A DNA stretch of 5,082 bases, from positions 1 to 5,082 of the forward strand of contig NZ_CAKVKB010000189.1 in assembly GCF_934754915.1 (NCBI RefSeq), in the 5' to 3' direction. The translations under genes and the position numbers were made by a program. Below the pieces are notes generated by a model. It was not told the DNA's origin and did not search any database. It was given only the letters and a program-made list of their open reading frames with translations. The first letter of the stretch is position 1, and every line of letters begins with the position of its first letter. This stretch comes from an uncultured Clostridium sp. Lineage in GTDB: Bacteria > Bacillota > Clostridia > Clostridiales > Clostridiaceae. Positions 1 to 4,939 of the stretch are shown piece by piece.

Positions 1-2
1 TT

Positions 3-20
3 AATAACTTATAAGTTATT
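3..20. repeat. 18-bp perfect palindrome, copy 1
   Basis: The sequence AATAACTTATAAGTTATT equals its own reverse complement. It lies about 16 nt downstream of the -10 element of copy 1, so it falls in the first 30 or so transcribed bases. As RNA it could fold into a 7-bp stem with a UAUA loop; as DNA it could bind a dimeric protein. An identical copy is at 1048-1065. Confidence 0.9.
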
Positions 21-35
21 TTCTTTACATTATTA

Positions 36-62
36 TTCTCGTCTTTATTTTATAATACTTTA
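36..62 (-). promoter_or_regulatory. SigD (sigma-28)-type promoter, copy 1, reading out of the window
   Basis: On the minus strand there is a -35 element TAAA (59-62), a 15-nt spacer and a -10 element GACGAGAA (36-43). The known SigD consensus is TAAA-N15-GCCGATAT. The -35 and spacing match exactly, and 5 of 8 bases of the -10 match. The same element precedes flagellin at 1081-1107. It should serve a late flagellar gene starting beyond position 1. Confidence 0.72.
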
Positions 63-107
63 GCTTTTTTATGATAAATTTAAATAATTTTCAAACATTT
101 TTTATAT

Positions 108-141
108 AAAAAAGAGTAAATCCTCTAAAGAATTTACTCTT
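108..141 (-). terminator. Rho-independent terminator of the flagellin gene
   Basis: Read on the minus strand, positions 141-132 and 121-112 form a perfect 10-bp stem (AAGAGTAAAT with ATTTACTCTT) around a 10-nt loop. The stem runs into six consecutive T residues, two of them in the stem, ending at 108. It starts about 20 nt after the flagellin stop codon and ends about 30 nt before promoter copy 1. It should therefore separate flagellin from the next transcription unit. The opposite strand lacks an adjacent T tract, so the terminator appears one-directional. Confidence 0.9.
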
Positions 142-161
142 AATCTTATTAAGCTATGAAA

Positions 162-971
162 TTACTGTAATAATTGTAATACTTGGTTTGGAGCACTATT
201 AGCTTGAGCAAGCATTGATTGTGCTGCTTGAGTTAAAATATTATTCTTAGTGTATTCCATCATTTCCTTAGCCATATCAGTATCTCTGATTCTTGATTCT
301 GATGCTTGGATATTTTCAGCTGTAGTATCTGTTGATGCTATTGTATGTTCTAATCTGTTTTGTACAGCTCCAAGTGTTGCTCTGTGTTCAGATACAGTGT
401 TAATAGCTTTTTCAATTGTTGATAAAGCTTTTGATGCATTTGTTTGTGAACTCATGCTTAATCCACTTATTCCAAGAGCTTTTGCATCCATAGTTTTCAT
501 TGTTACTTTGATAACTTGTCCACTCTTGTTTCCAACTTGGAATGCAAATGAATTCTTTCCATTTAATACAGTGTTACCATTAAATTCAGTTTGTTGAGCA
601 ATTCTTGTTATTTCACTTGTTAATTGATTAACTTCTTTTTGAATTAGATTTCTATCTGAATTAATATAAGTACCATTAGCTGATTGAGTAGCTAATGTTT
701 TAAGTCTTTGTAACATTGAATGAGTTTCAGTTAATGCACCTTCAGTAGTTTGTACCATTGAAATACCATCTTGAGCATTAGTTGAACCTTGATTTAAACC
801 TCTTATTTGAGATCTCATTTTTTCAGATATTGCAAGACCTGCTGCATCATCACCAGCTCTGTTTATTCTTAAACCTGAGCTTAACTTTTCAATTGACTTT
901 CCTGTGTTAGTTGTGTTTGTTTTCATTTGTCTATGAGCGTTCATAGCATTAAGATTGTGTGAAATTACCAT
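162..971 (-). CDS. hag: Flagellin (flagellar filament subunit)
   Basis: The 269-aa product is a flagellin, the secreted subunit that polymerises into the filament outside the cell. The N-terminal D0/D1 region shows hallmark segments: ISHNLNAMNAHR (3-14), KLSSGLRINRAGDDAAGLAISEKM (29-52), GISMVQTTEGAL (69-80), the LQRLKTLATQ helix (87-96) and QTEFNGNTVLNG (127-138). The C-terminal D1/D0 part runs from about 176 to 269, with RIRDTDMAKEMMEYTKNNIL (227-246) and the coiled-coil tail ending QVLQLLQ. Only about 35 residues join the two halves, so the variable D2/D3 domains are missing, as in other short Firmicute flagellins. There is no Cys and no signal peptide, as expected for type III export. The ATG at 971 follows a strong GGGAGG with 8-nt spacing. 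It has its own SigD-type promoter (1081-1107), a long leader with probable CsrA sites, and a terminator at 108-141. The symbol fliC is equally usable. Confidence 0.98.
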   Translation of the reverse strand: MVISHNLNAMNAHRQMKTNTTNTGKSIEKLSSGLRINRAGDDAAGLAISEKMRSQIRGLNQGSTNAQDGISMVQTTEGALTETHSMLQRLKTLATQSANGTYINSDRNLIQKEVNQLTSEITRIAQQTEFNGNTVLNGKNSFAFQVGNKSGQVIKVTMKTMDAKALGISGLSMSSQTNASKALSTIEKAINTVSEHRATLGAVQNRLEHTIASTDTTAENIQASESRIRDTDMAKEMMEYTKNNILTQAAQSMLAQANSAPNQVLQLLQ

Positions 972-978
972 AATAAAT

Positions 979-1020
979 TCCTCCCTGATTCTTTCTAAAT
1001 TATTCTTTGACTTCCATGTC
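979..1020 (-). promoter_or_regulatory. Flagellin leader: Shine-Dalgarno and two probable CsrA-binding GGA sites
   Basis: The RBS, GGGAGG (985-980), lies 8 nt before the ATG and contains two overlapping GGA triplets (984-982 and 981-979). About 30 nt upstream, positions 1020-1009 read GACATGGAAGTC. This can fold into a 3-bp GAC/GUC stem with the hexaloop AUGGAA, the classic form of a CsrA site. In Bacillus subtilis, CsrA represses hag by binding one site over the Shine-Dalgarno and another upstream. The same layout here, with csrA and fliW in the same gene block, makes this a probable CsrA target. The AT-only arms at 997-1004 and 972-979 could also place the Shine-Dalgarno in a loop. CsrA binding itself is inferred. 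Confidence 0.68.
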
Positions 1021-1031
1021 TTTTATATTAT

Positions 1032-1045
1032 CTCTTTTTTAAGAG
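1032..1045 (-). other. Small hairpin in the flagellin leader
   Basis: On the minus strand CTCTTAAAAAAGAG gives a 5-bp stem (CUCUU/AAGAG) with an AAAA loop. It lies between the palindrome (1048-1065) and the upstream GGA hairpin (1009-1020). It lacks a following T tract, so it is not a terminator. A role in leader structure or mRNA stability is possible but unsupported. Confidence 0.4.
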
Positions 1046-1047
1046 TT

Positions 1048-1065
1048 AATAACTTATAAGTTATT
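1048..1065. repeat. 18-bp perfect palindrome, copy 2, at the start of the flagellin leader
   Basis: AATAACTTATAAGTTATT is fully self-complementary. With transcription expected to start near 1073-1075, it falls at about +10 to +27 of the flagellin mRNA. It could form a 7-bp stem with a UAUA loop near the 5' end, a position where hairpins can protect mRNA from decay. It could instead be a DNA operator. The two roles cannot be told apart by reading. Confidence 0.9.
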
Positions 1066-1080
1066 TTCTTTACATTATTA

Positions 1081-1107
1081 TTCTCGTCTTTATTTTATAA
1101 TACTTTA
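1081..1107 (-). promoter_or_regulatory. SigD (sigma-28)-type promoter of flagellin
   Basis: Minus-strand -35 TAAA (1104-1107), 15-nt spacer (1089-1103), -10 GACGAGAA (1081-1088). This matches the known SigD pattern TAAA-N15-GCCGATAT in the -35, the spacing and the core CGA. Initiation would be near 1073-1075, giving a leader of about 100 nt. SigD controls late flagellar genes and flagellin is its standard target, so context and sequence agree. Confidence 0.78.
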
Positions 1108-1132
1108 GCTTTTTTATGATAAGTATTTTGCC

Positions 1133-1462
1133 TTACCTTTTAGTACTAAATATTACTGCATTTCCACTGAAGTCAGTATATTTTTTATGTGCTTCTTTCT
1201 GTTGTTTTACTTTTTTTATTTCTTTTCTTATATTTATCATACTATTCTTAATTAATTCTTCCAATTCTTTTTCTATTTCAATAATATTAAATTCTTTAAT
1301 CTTATCACATATTATTTGCTTTTCTATATGCAAATCATTAATTTCATTTATTATACTTTCTCTCTTTTTTAAAAAAGAAGAAATTTCCTCTTCTTTCTTA
1401 ATATTTTCAGCCATAGCTAATGATATATTTTTATATTCTTTAAGTAACTTATCTATCTCCAT
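1133..1462 (-). CDS. FliT-like flagellar export chaperone (putative)
   Basis: This encodes a 109-aa, Lys/Glu-rich, almost wholly helical protein with predicted coiled-coil stretches (about 1-50 and 60-95). There is no signal peptide or membrane segment. The tail, about residues 95-109 (YTDFSGNAVIFSTKR), breaks the helical pattern and resembles the short C-terminal segment of FliT/FlgN-type proteins. The strongest argument is position: it starts 27 nt after the fliD stop, and small helical FliT chaperones lie beside fliD/fliS in many flagellar operons, including Bacillus. FliT keeps FliD soluble before export. The sequence is too divergent for a firm family call. The RBS is weak (purine-rich AGAAGAGAG, 7 nt before the ATG, with no GGAGG). 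It ends 11 nt before repeat copy 2, with no terminator seen between. Confidence 0.65.
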   Translation of the reverse strand: MEIDKLLKEYKNISLAMAENIKKEEEISSFLKKRESIINEINDLHIEKQIICDKIKEFNIIEIEKELEELIKNSMINIRKEIKKVKQQKEAHKKYTDFSGNAVIFSTKR

Positions 1463-1489
1463 ATTTTTTCTCTCTTCTCAATATATTAA

Positions 1490-3586
1490 TTATTGAAAAT
1501 ATGAAGATAATGAACTTTGTTGTGATTGAAGAGCTGATAAATTACTTTCTAAAGTTGAATAACGAGTATATAATGCATCCTCTTTCTCTTTAAGCGCTGC
1601 TTGCATTTCACTAATTAATTTTTTTCTTTGTTCAATATCTTTAGACATTTCATTTGTGCTAGCAGTAACTCCATTTGCGATACCAGCCCTATTAGCAAGT
1701 TTGGAAAAAGTTCCTGTTGCATGGTCATATAAATTTTCTTTCAAGTTTTTTACAATTCCATTTTCACCAACAAATAATTCTTTAACTCCATCTGGATTTT
1801 CTTCTAATGCTGACAATAACGCATCTTCATCAACTGTAAATAATCCATTTTGAGCTGTATAATCTTCTACTGGTTTTATTCCAAGTTTTTCTATATTAAA
1901 TCCTTTATTTATTCCATCTTTTAAAACTGTAGACATTGTCTGTTTCATATCATCAGCAAAATTTCTCAAATAACTATCATTTCTAAGAAGTCCTTCTTGC
2001 GCCTTTTTTTCAAGTTTGTCAATTTGACTATCTGATAATCCTTCTTTATCATCATCTGTTAAAGGCATATAACTATTATCTCTAGCTTCATATAATTTTT
2101 CATTTATAGAACCTATTAAATCATTATAATCATTAATAAAATCGACTATCTTTTTCTTTAAGTCAGTAGCATCACTTTTTATTGTAATCTTTGTAGTTGA
2201 ATCTGCTTTTGCATTTTCATCTATTTTAAAAGTCACTCCATCTACCTGAATTTCACTGGATGCATTTTCATATGTTCTTTCTTGTCCAGTTGTTAAATCT
2301 TTAATTGTAACTTTTGAATCTGTCCCTGCTTTAATATTCATTCCTGCTACTGTATTATTGTTGTCTCTATAAGCTGCTTCAAACTTACCATCTTTTCCAG
2401 CTACTGTAGCATTTAAAGTAAATTCACTTGAATTTTCATCATATGCAGCTTCTGCTTTTATCCCTGCATTTTTTAAAGCTTTATTTAAATTTTCAACAGT
2501 TTTAGATGTATCACTATTGTCTATTTCAAACTTTATTGCCTTTCCATTAACAATCAAAGATTTATTGTTATCTTTAAAATTGTTTATATCCATTTTTAAG
2601 GAGTGATATACTACATTTTGATCAATATGTTGAATATCATTTCCTTCATTTCCATTAATTTTTAAACTCAAATCTACACTTTTCTCATCAGTATCAAAAT
2701 CAGTTCTTGATATAACTAATGACTTCTTACCGTTTTCTTCTTTAACTTCTGCTTTTATTGTGTCTTTATATTTATCACTCGCTGCTATTTTATTATTTAA
2801 TTCACTAACTAAAGTATTTAAATCTTTTGGATCTTTTACAGTAACTTCTATTTCATCATTCAATTTTAAAACATCACTATTATTTAAATTTTCTGCTGAT
2901 ATAGAAATAGATTTATATCTTGCCTCATCTGCATTAGATTTAATATCTGATATATTTTTTGCAGCTTCAGCTCCACCTACAGTTAATAATTCTTCATCCT
3001 TTCCAGCAACAGTAGACTTTAAAATCATTCCACCATACTTAATTGTAGAACTATTATCTCCATATGAATATAAATCAGTATATGTTGCAGTTACGTTTAA
3101 TCCTTTTTCTTTTAATTGATTGTTTAAATTTTCTGCTTTTTCCTTAGCAGTATTACCTGATAATTCAAATTCGATATTATTTACTGTTATTTTTTGAAGT
3201 TTATTAAGATCATCTTCACTAATTTCAGCTCTTCTAGATGTTGCCGGTTGTGATATTTTTACTTCATAACTTCCACTTTTAGCAGAACTGCTTGCCTTAG
3301 CTGTTACATTATCCGAATCAGATGAATCTGCTCTCATAGAATTATAAGTATTAGAATTTAACAAACTAGTTCCACTTAAAACATCAAAATATTTATTATA
3401 AAAAGTTTTAGCTTTCTTTTGTATTGCCCTATATTGTTCTTGTTTATATTGTTCAACTTTTAATTTTTGTGTTGCTGTATTTATTTTTGTTTTTTGTCTT
3501 AAAGTATTTGCTTCAACCAATGCATCAATATCAATTAATCCAGTTAAATTTGTTGCTCTTGTTCTAGATATACTATTTGTTGCCAT
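1490..3586 (-). CDS. fliD: Flagellar filament cap protein FliD (hook-associated protein 2)
   Basis: FliD caps the growing filament and helps secreted flagellin fold into place. The product is 698 aa from the ATG at 3586. The N-terminal domain begins MATNSISRTRATNLTGLIDIDALVEA, the FliD signature near 'sGlDidalVe', followed by a helix to about residue 70. The C-terminal domain (about 475-698) includes LKKKIVDFINDYNDLIGSIN (476-495), GLFTVDEDALLSALEENPDGVKELF (581-605) and the terminal coiled coil with KEDALYTRYSTLESNLSALQSQ (668-689). The middle is larger than in typical FliD proteins of about 450-550 aa and contains a duplicated module (about 132-203 and 342-406), with a possible divergent third copy between. 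GTG at 3595 opens the frame earlier, but its G is the last base of the Shine-Dalgarno, so the ATG is preferred. The gene lies 12 nt after fliS and 27 nt before the fliT-like gene. Confidence 0.95.
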   Translation of the reverse strand: MATNSISRTRATNLTGLIDIDALVEANTLRQKTKINTATQKLKVEQYKQEQYRAIQKKAKTFYNKYFDVLSGTSLLNSNTYNSMRADSSDSDNVTAKASSSAKSGSYEVKISQPATSRRAEISEDDLNKLQKITVNNIEFELSGNTAKEKAENLNNQLKEKGLNVTATYTDLYSYGDNSSTIKYGGMILKSTVAGKDEELLTVGGAEAAKNISDIKSNADEARYKSISISAENLNNSDVLKLNDEIEVTVKDPKDLNTLVSELNNKIAASDKYKDTIKAEVKEENGKKSLVISRTDFDTDEKSVDLSLKINGNEGNDIQHIDQNVVYHSLKMDINNFKDNNKSLIVNGKAIKFEIDNSDTSKTVENLNKALKNAGIKAEAAYDENSSEFTLNATVAGKDGKFEAAYRDNNNTVAGMNIKAGTDSKVTIKDLTTGQERTYENASSEIQVDGVTFKIDENAKADSTTKITIKSDATDLKKKIVDFINDYNDLIGSINEKLYEARDNSYMPLTDDDKEGLSDSQIDKLEKKAQEGLLRNDSYLRNFADDMKQTMSTVLKDGINKGFNIEKLGIKPVEDYTAQNGLFTVDEDALLSALEENPDGVKELFVGENGIVKNLKENLYDHATGTFSKLANRAGIANGVTASTNEMSKDIEQRKKLISEMQAALKEKEDALYTRYSTLESNLSALQSQQSSLSSYFQ
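2369..2563 (-). repeat. FliD internal module, copy C (residues about 342-406)
   Basis: The segment reads SLIVNGKAIKFEI, then ENLNKALKNAGIKAEAAY, then LNATVAGKDGKF. It lines up in order with the module at 2978-3193: VN..-.FE, ENLN..LK..G, A.Y and TVAGKD. These are repeated protein modules in the variable middle of FliD. They resemble the short repeat motif known in hook-associated proteins (flagellin hook IN motif), though that assignment is inference. Confidence 0.65.
2978..3193 (-). repeat. FliD internal module, copy A (residues about 132-203)
   Basis: The segment reads KITVNNIEFEL, then ENLNNQLKEKGLNVTATY, then LKSTVAGKDEEL. It matches copy C at 2369-2563 in the same order and spacing, apart from an extra stretch (about residues 171-186) before the TVAGKD block. 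A weaker third copy may lie at residues about 244-300 (DEIEVTV, LVSELNNKI, IKAEV). The repeats were found by eye at the protein level only. Confidence 0.65.
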
Positions 3587-3594
3587 ATAAATCA

Positions 3595-3600
3595 CTCCTT
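3595..3600 (-). promoter_or_regulatory. fliD ribosome binding site (decides the start)
   Basis: AAGGAG (3600-3595) lies 8 nt before the ATG at 3586. It overlaps the fliS stop codon TAA (3601-3599) by two bases. The upstream in-frame GTG (3595-3593) shares a base with this site and cannot be the start it serves. Confidence 0.85.
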
Positions 3601-3979
3601 AATTACTTTTAGATTTTTTATAAGCTTCATGCCAAAGATCTCTAACACCTTCAATAAGTTCTAACACTTCATCCATCTTCTTAACATCCTTTGTTATGTT
3701 AGCTTCTACCACCTTTTCATTTATAAAAAAATATATATCTCTAAGAGGCTTAACCCATTCTGCCTTTTCAACATCTAAGCTCACAATAAGTTCAGTGAAA
3801 ATATCCTGAACTCTCATCAGACTGTTATGCGCTTTTTGAATATCCTTATCAACTATAGCCTGTCTCCCTATTTTAGAGAACTTAACAGCTCCATCAACAA
3901 GCATTAACAGCATCTGATCTTTTGATGCATAATTTACACTATTTGTTTTATATACATTGTAACCATTATTAGGATACAT
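3599..3979 (-). CDS. fliS: Flagellin export chaperone FliS
   Basis: FliS binds the disordered C-terminus of flagellin in the cytoplasm, stops premature polymerisation and delivers it to the export gate. The 126-aa length is typical. Family features are a Tyr/Asn-rich N-terminus (YNVYKTNSVNYASKDQ, about 7-22), the helix LLMLVDGAVKFSKIGRQAI (24-42), LRDIYFFINEKVVEAN (79-94) and the final helix LIEGVRDLWHEAYKK (108-122). The ATG at 3979 has an excellent AGGAGG with 8-nt spacing. The stop codon of the upstream 95-codon gene is embedded in that Shine-Dalgarno (TAGGAGG), and the fliS stop overlaps the fliD one, suggesting coupled translation. In Bacillus FliS also works with FliW and CsrA in flagellin homeostasis, and both lie upstream here. 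Confidence 0.96.
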   Translation of the reverse strand: MYPNNGYNVYKTNSVNYASKDQMLLMLVDGAVKFSKIGRQAIVDKDIQKAHNSLMRVQDIFTELIVSLDVEKAEWVKPLRDIYFFINEKVVEANITKDVKKMDEVLELIEGVRDLWHEAYKKSKSN

Positions 3980-3991
3980 AAATAATTCCTC

Positions 3992-4279
3992 CTACTTTCT
4001 CACGTCTAATGTTCTTCCCTTAGAGTTATATTCGTCTATTTCCTCTAATTTCTCAACTTCCACTTTTACTTCTTCTCCGTATTTTATTCCATTTACAGTA
4101 AAAAACCTTTTAGAATCACCTTTATTTTTATCAGGTGTATTTTTAGATGAGTTTTTCTTTTCTTCAACTACATCTTTAATATCGTTAGATTTTTTAGAAT
4201 TGTGAATTTTATCTTGTGAATTTTCTTCTTCAATCATATTCCTCAAATCATTATCTATTTTGGCTATCTTAATTTCCAT
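3992..4279 (-). CDS. Uncharacterised small flagellar-operon protein
   Basis: I do not recognise the family of this 95-aa product. It has an N-terminal part (1-20, MEIKIAKIDNDLRNMIEEEN), a highly charged Lys/Asp/Asn/Ser-rich linker (about 20-57, probably disordered) and a short C-terminal part (58-95). The latter has a beta-like stretch RFFTVNGIKYGEEVKVEVEKL and ends GRTLDVRK. There is no Cys, signal peptide or membrane segment, so it is probably cytoplasmic or an export-apparatus client. It looks like a real gene: it fits between flaG (24 nt upstream) and fliS (12 nt downstream), its stop is embedded in the fliS Shine-Dalgarno, and GGTGAT just before the ATG is a usable though weaker RBS. Position suggests a role in flagellin or cap export or filament assembly, but no function can be assigned. 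Confidence 0.8.
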   Translation of the reverse strand: MEIKIAKIDNDLRNMIEEENSQDKIHNSKKSNDIKDVVEEKKNSSKNTPDKNKGDSKRFFTVNGIKYGEEVKVEVEKLEEIDEYNSKGRTLDVRK

Positions 4280-4303
4280 AAAATCACCACTAACTTATTA
4301 AAT

Positions 4304-4693
4304 TTAAGCTTTTTCATCAAGTATTCCAACCTGTTTACACAAACCAGCTATCATATTCAGAACTTTTTCTGGTGGCAGTTCCATTATTACTTTATTACTA
4401 TCATCATCAATTATTTTTATCATTATTGTACCCAAATCTTTGTGCTTTGAATATTCTGCATGTGTTTTTTCATCTTCTAAAACTTTATTTAATTTTTTAA
4501 TGGATTTATCTAAATCCTCTTTAGTGTATTTCTTCTTTTCATCCTTATTTGAAATATTTTTATCTGTATCTTCAATTTTTAAAGATTCAGAATCATTTGT
4601 ATTTGTATTTACACTATCATCTTTAGTTATTGTGTTTGAATTATCATATGAATAATTGTAATTTTGATAATTATTGGTTAATTTAACATCCAT
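4304..4693 (-). CDS. flaG: FlaG family flagellar protein
   Basis: FlaG proteins are small filament-associated proteins encoded beside fliD and fliS. Loss of FlaG alters filament length in some bacteria, but the molecular mechanism is poorly known. The 129-aa product has two parts. Residues 1-55 are low-complexity (Asn, Tyr, Ser, Thr, Asp) and likely disordered. Residues about 57-129 form the conserved domain: LDKSIKKLNKVLED (61-74), the strand block YSKHKDLGTIMIKIID (81-96), then KVIMELPPEKVLNMIAGLCKQVGILDEKA (101-129), where I-x-E-[IL]-PPEK is the family hallmark and the GILDEKA tail is typical. The ATG at 4693 follows a strong AGGAGG. The gene starts 26 nt after csrA. Confidence 0.92.
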   Translation of the reverse strand: MDVKLTNNYQNYNYSYDNSNTITKDDSVNTNTNDSESLKIEDTDKNISNKDEKKKYTKEDLDKSIKKLNKVLEDEKTHAEYSKHKDLGTIMIKIIDDDSNKVIMELPPEKVLNMIAGLCKQVGILDEKA

Positions 4694-4719
4694 GTTTTAA
4701 CCCCCTCCTTGATTTAACA

Positions 4720-4935
4720 CTATTTTTTAATAGTCTTTAATAAATCTATGTTAATATTAATAGCCTGCTCATTTTCATTTTTTACCTGATCATACAATTC
4801 TTTTCTTAATATAGAAACATTTTTAGGTGCCTGTATTCCTATTTTTACACTTCCATCTTCAATTTTGCTGATGGTTATTTCTATATCATCACCAATCATA
4901 AGTGATTCACCTTTTTTTCTTGTAATTATTAACAT
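4720..4935 (-). CDS. csrA: Carbon storage regulator CsrA (translational repressor of flagellin)
   Basis: CsrA is a dimeric RNA-binding protein that recognises GGA in leader hairpins; in Firmicutes its main known target is flagellin mRNA. The 71-aa product matches throughout: MLIITRKKGESLMIGDDIEITI (1-22), VKIGIQAPKNVSILRKELYDQV (30-51), then a helical tail to 71. Arg6 and Arg44, at positions implicated in RNA contact, are present; the common His43 is Leu. The extended tail is characteristic of FliW-controlled CsrA, and Asn55, at the position implicated in FliW binding in Bacillus, is conserved. AAGGAG with a 7-nt spacer precedes the ATG at 4935. The fliW stop codon follows that AAGGAG directly and ends 4 nt before the ATG, implying coupled synthesis of regulator and antagonist. 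The probable target leader is at 979-1020. Confidence 0.97.
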   Translation of the reverse strand: MLIITRKKGESLMIGDDIEITISKIEDGSVKIGIQAPKNVSILRKELYDQVKNENEQAININIDLLKTIKK

Positions 4936-4939
4936 TTTC

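Larger units (their letters stand above)
1..77 (-). repeat. 77-bp perfect direct repeat, copy 1 (promoter and leader region of a gene outside the window)
   Basis: This stretch is identical over all 77 bases to 1046-1122, in the same orientation. It carries a SigD-type promoter and an 18-bp palindrome. Copy 2 is the promoter and early leader of the flagellin gene at 162-971. Copy 1 lies just past that gene's terminator and points toward lower coordinates, so it should drive another gene beyond position 1. By analogy this is likely a second flagellin, but that gene is not visible. The identity stops abruptly after position 77. The other end is cut by the window edge, so the repeat may be longer. 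Confidence 0.97.
1046..1122 (-). repeat. 77-bp perfect direct repeat, copy 2 (flagellin promoter and early leader)
   Basis: This is identical to 1-77. It spans from about 15 nt upstream of the -35 element, through the -10 and predicted start, to the 18-bp palindrome in the leader. The two copies are 1045 bp apart and bracket the flagellin gene and its terminator. Such an arrangement is expected from tandem gene duplication, with the shared sequence later kept identical by selection or gene conversion. Confidence 0.97.

Noticed and set aside
1..161. Search for a small gene, RNA gene or riboswitch in the 161-nt stretch after flagellin
   Set aside because: Only the terminator, the promoter repeat and AT-rich filler were found, with no plausible frame and RBS.
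1081..1122. Possible SigA-type promoter in the AT-rich repeat (TATAAA- and TAATAA-like boxes)
   Set aside because: Such boxes are expected by chance in this AT-rich DNA, no good TTGACA sits at 17 nt, and the SigD-type match explains the region better.
1097..1128. Inverted repeat AATACTT / AAGTATT around a 15-nt loop, just after the fliT-like gene
   Set aside because: It is a weak AT-only stem overlapping the -35 region, with no clean T tract after it. Only one arm lies in the 77-bp repeat. It is not convincing as a terminator or operator.
1116..1496. 126-codon plus-strand frame, hydrophobic, opposite the fliT-like gene
   Set aside because: It is the complement of a Lys/Glu-rich coding sequence, which reads as Phe/Ser/Ile/Leu. 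It has no RBS and extends through the repeat.
2760..3119. Plus-strand open frames opposite flagellin, fliD and flaG (also 250-597, 1656-1853, 4440-4655)
   Set aside because: They lie wholly inside well-supported minus-strand genes, have no recognisable protein features and no convincing ribosome sites.
3587..3595. Longer FliD from the in-frame GTG at 3595, adding three residues
   Set aside because: The GTG overlaps the AAGGAG Shine-Dalgarno, which is correctly spaced for the ATG at 3586.
3992..4693. Idea that the 95-codon gene is a duplicate of flaG (both start M-[DE]-[IV]-K-[IL] and end with a G..LD..K tail)
   Set aside because: The similarity is limited to a few residues at each end. The 95-aa protein lacks the PPEK block and the strand pattern of the FlaG domain.
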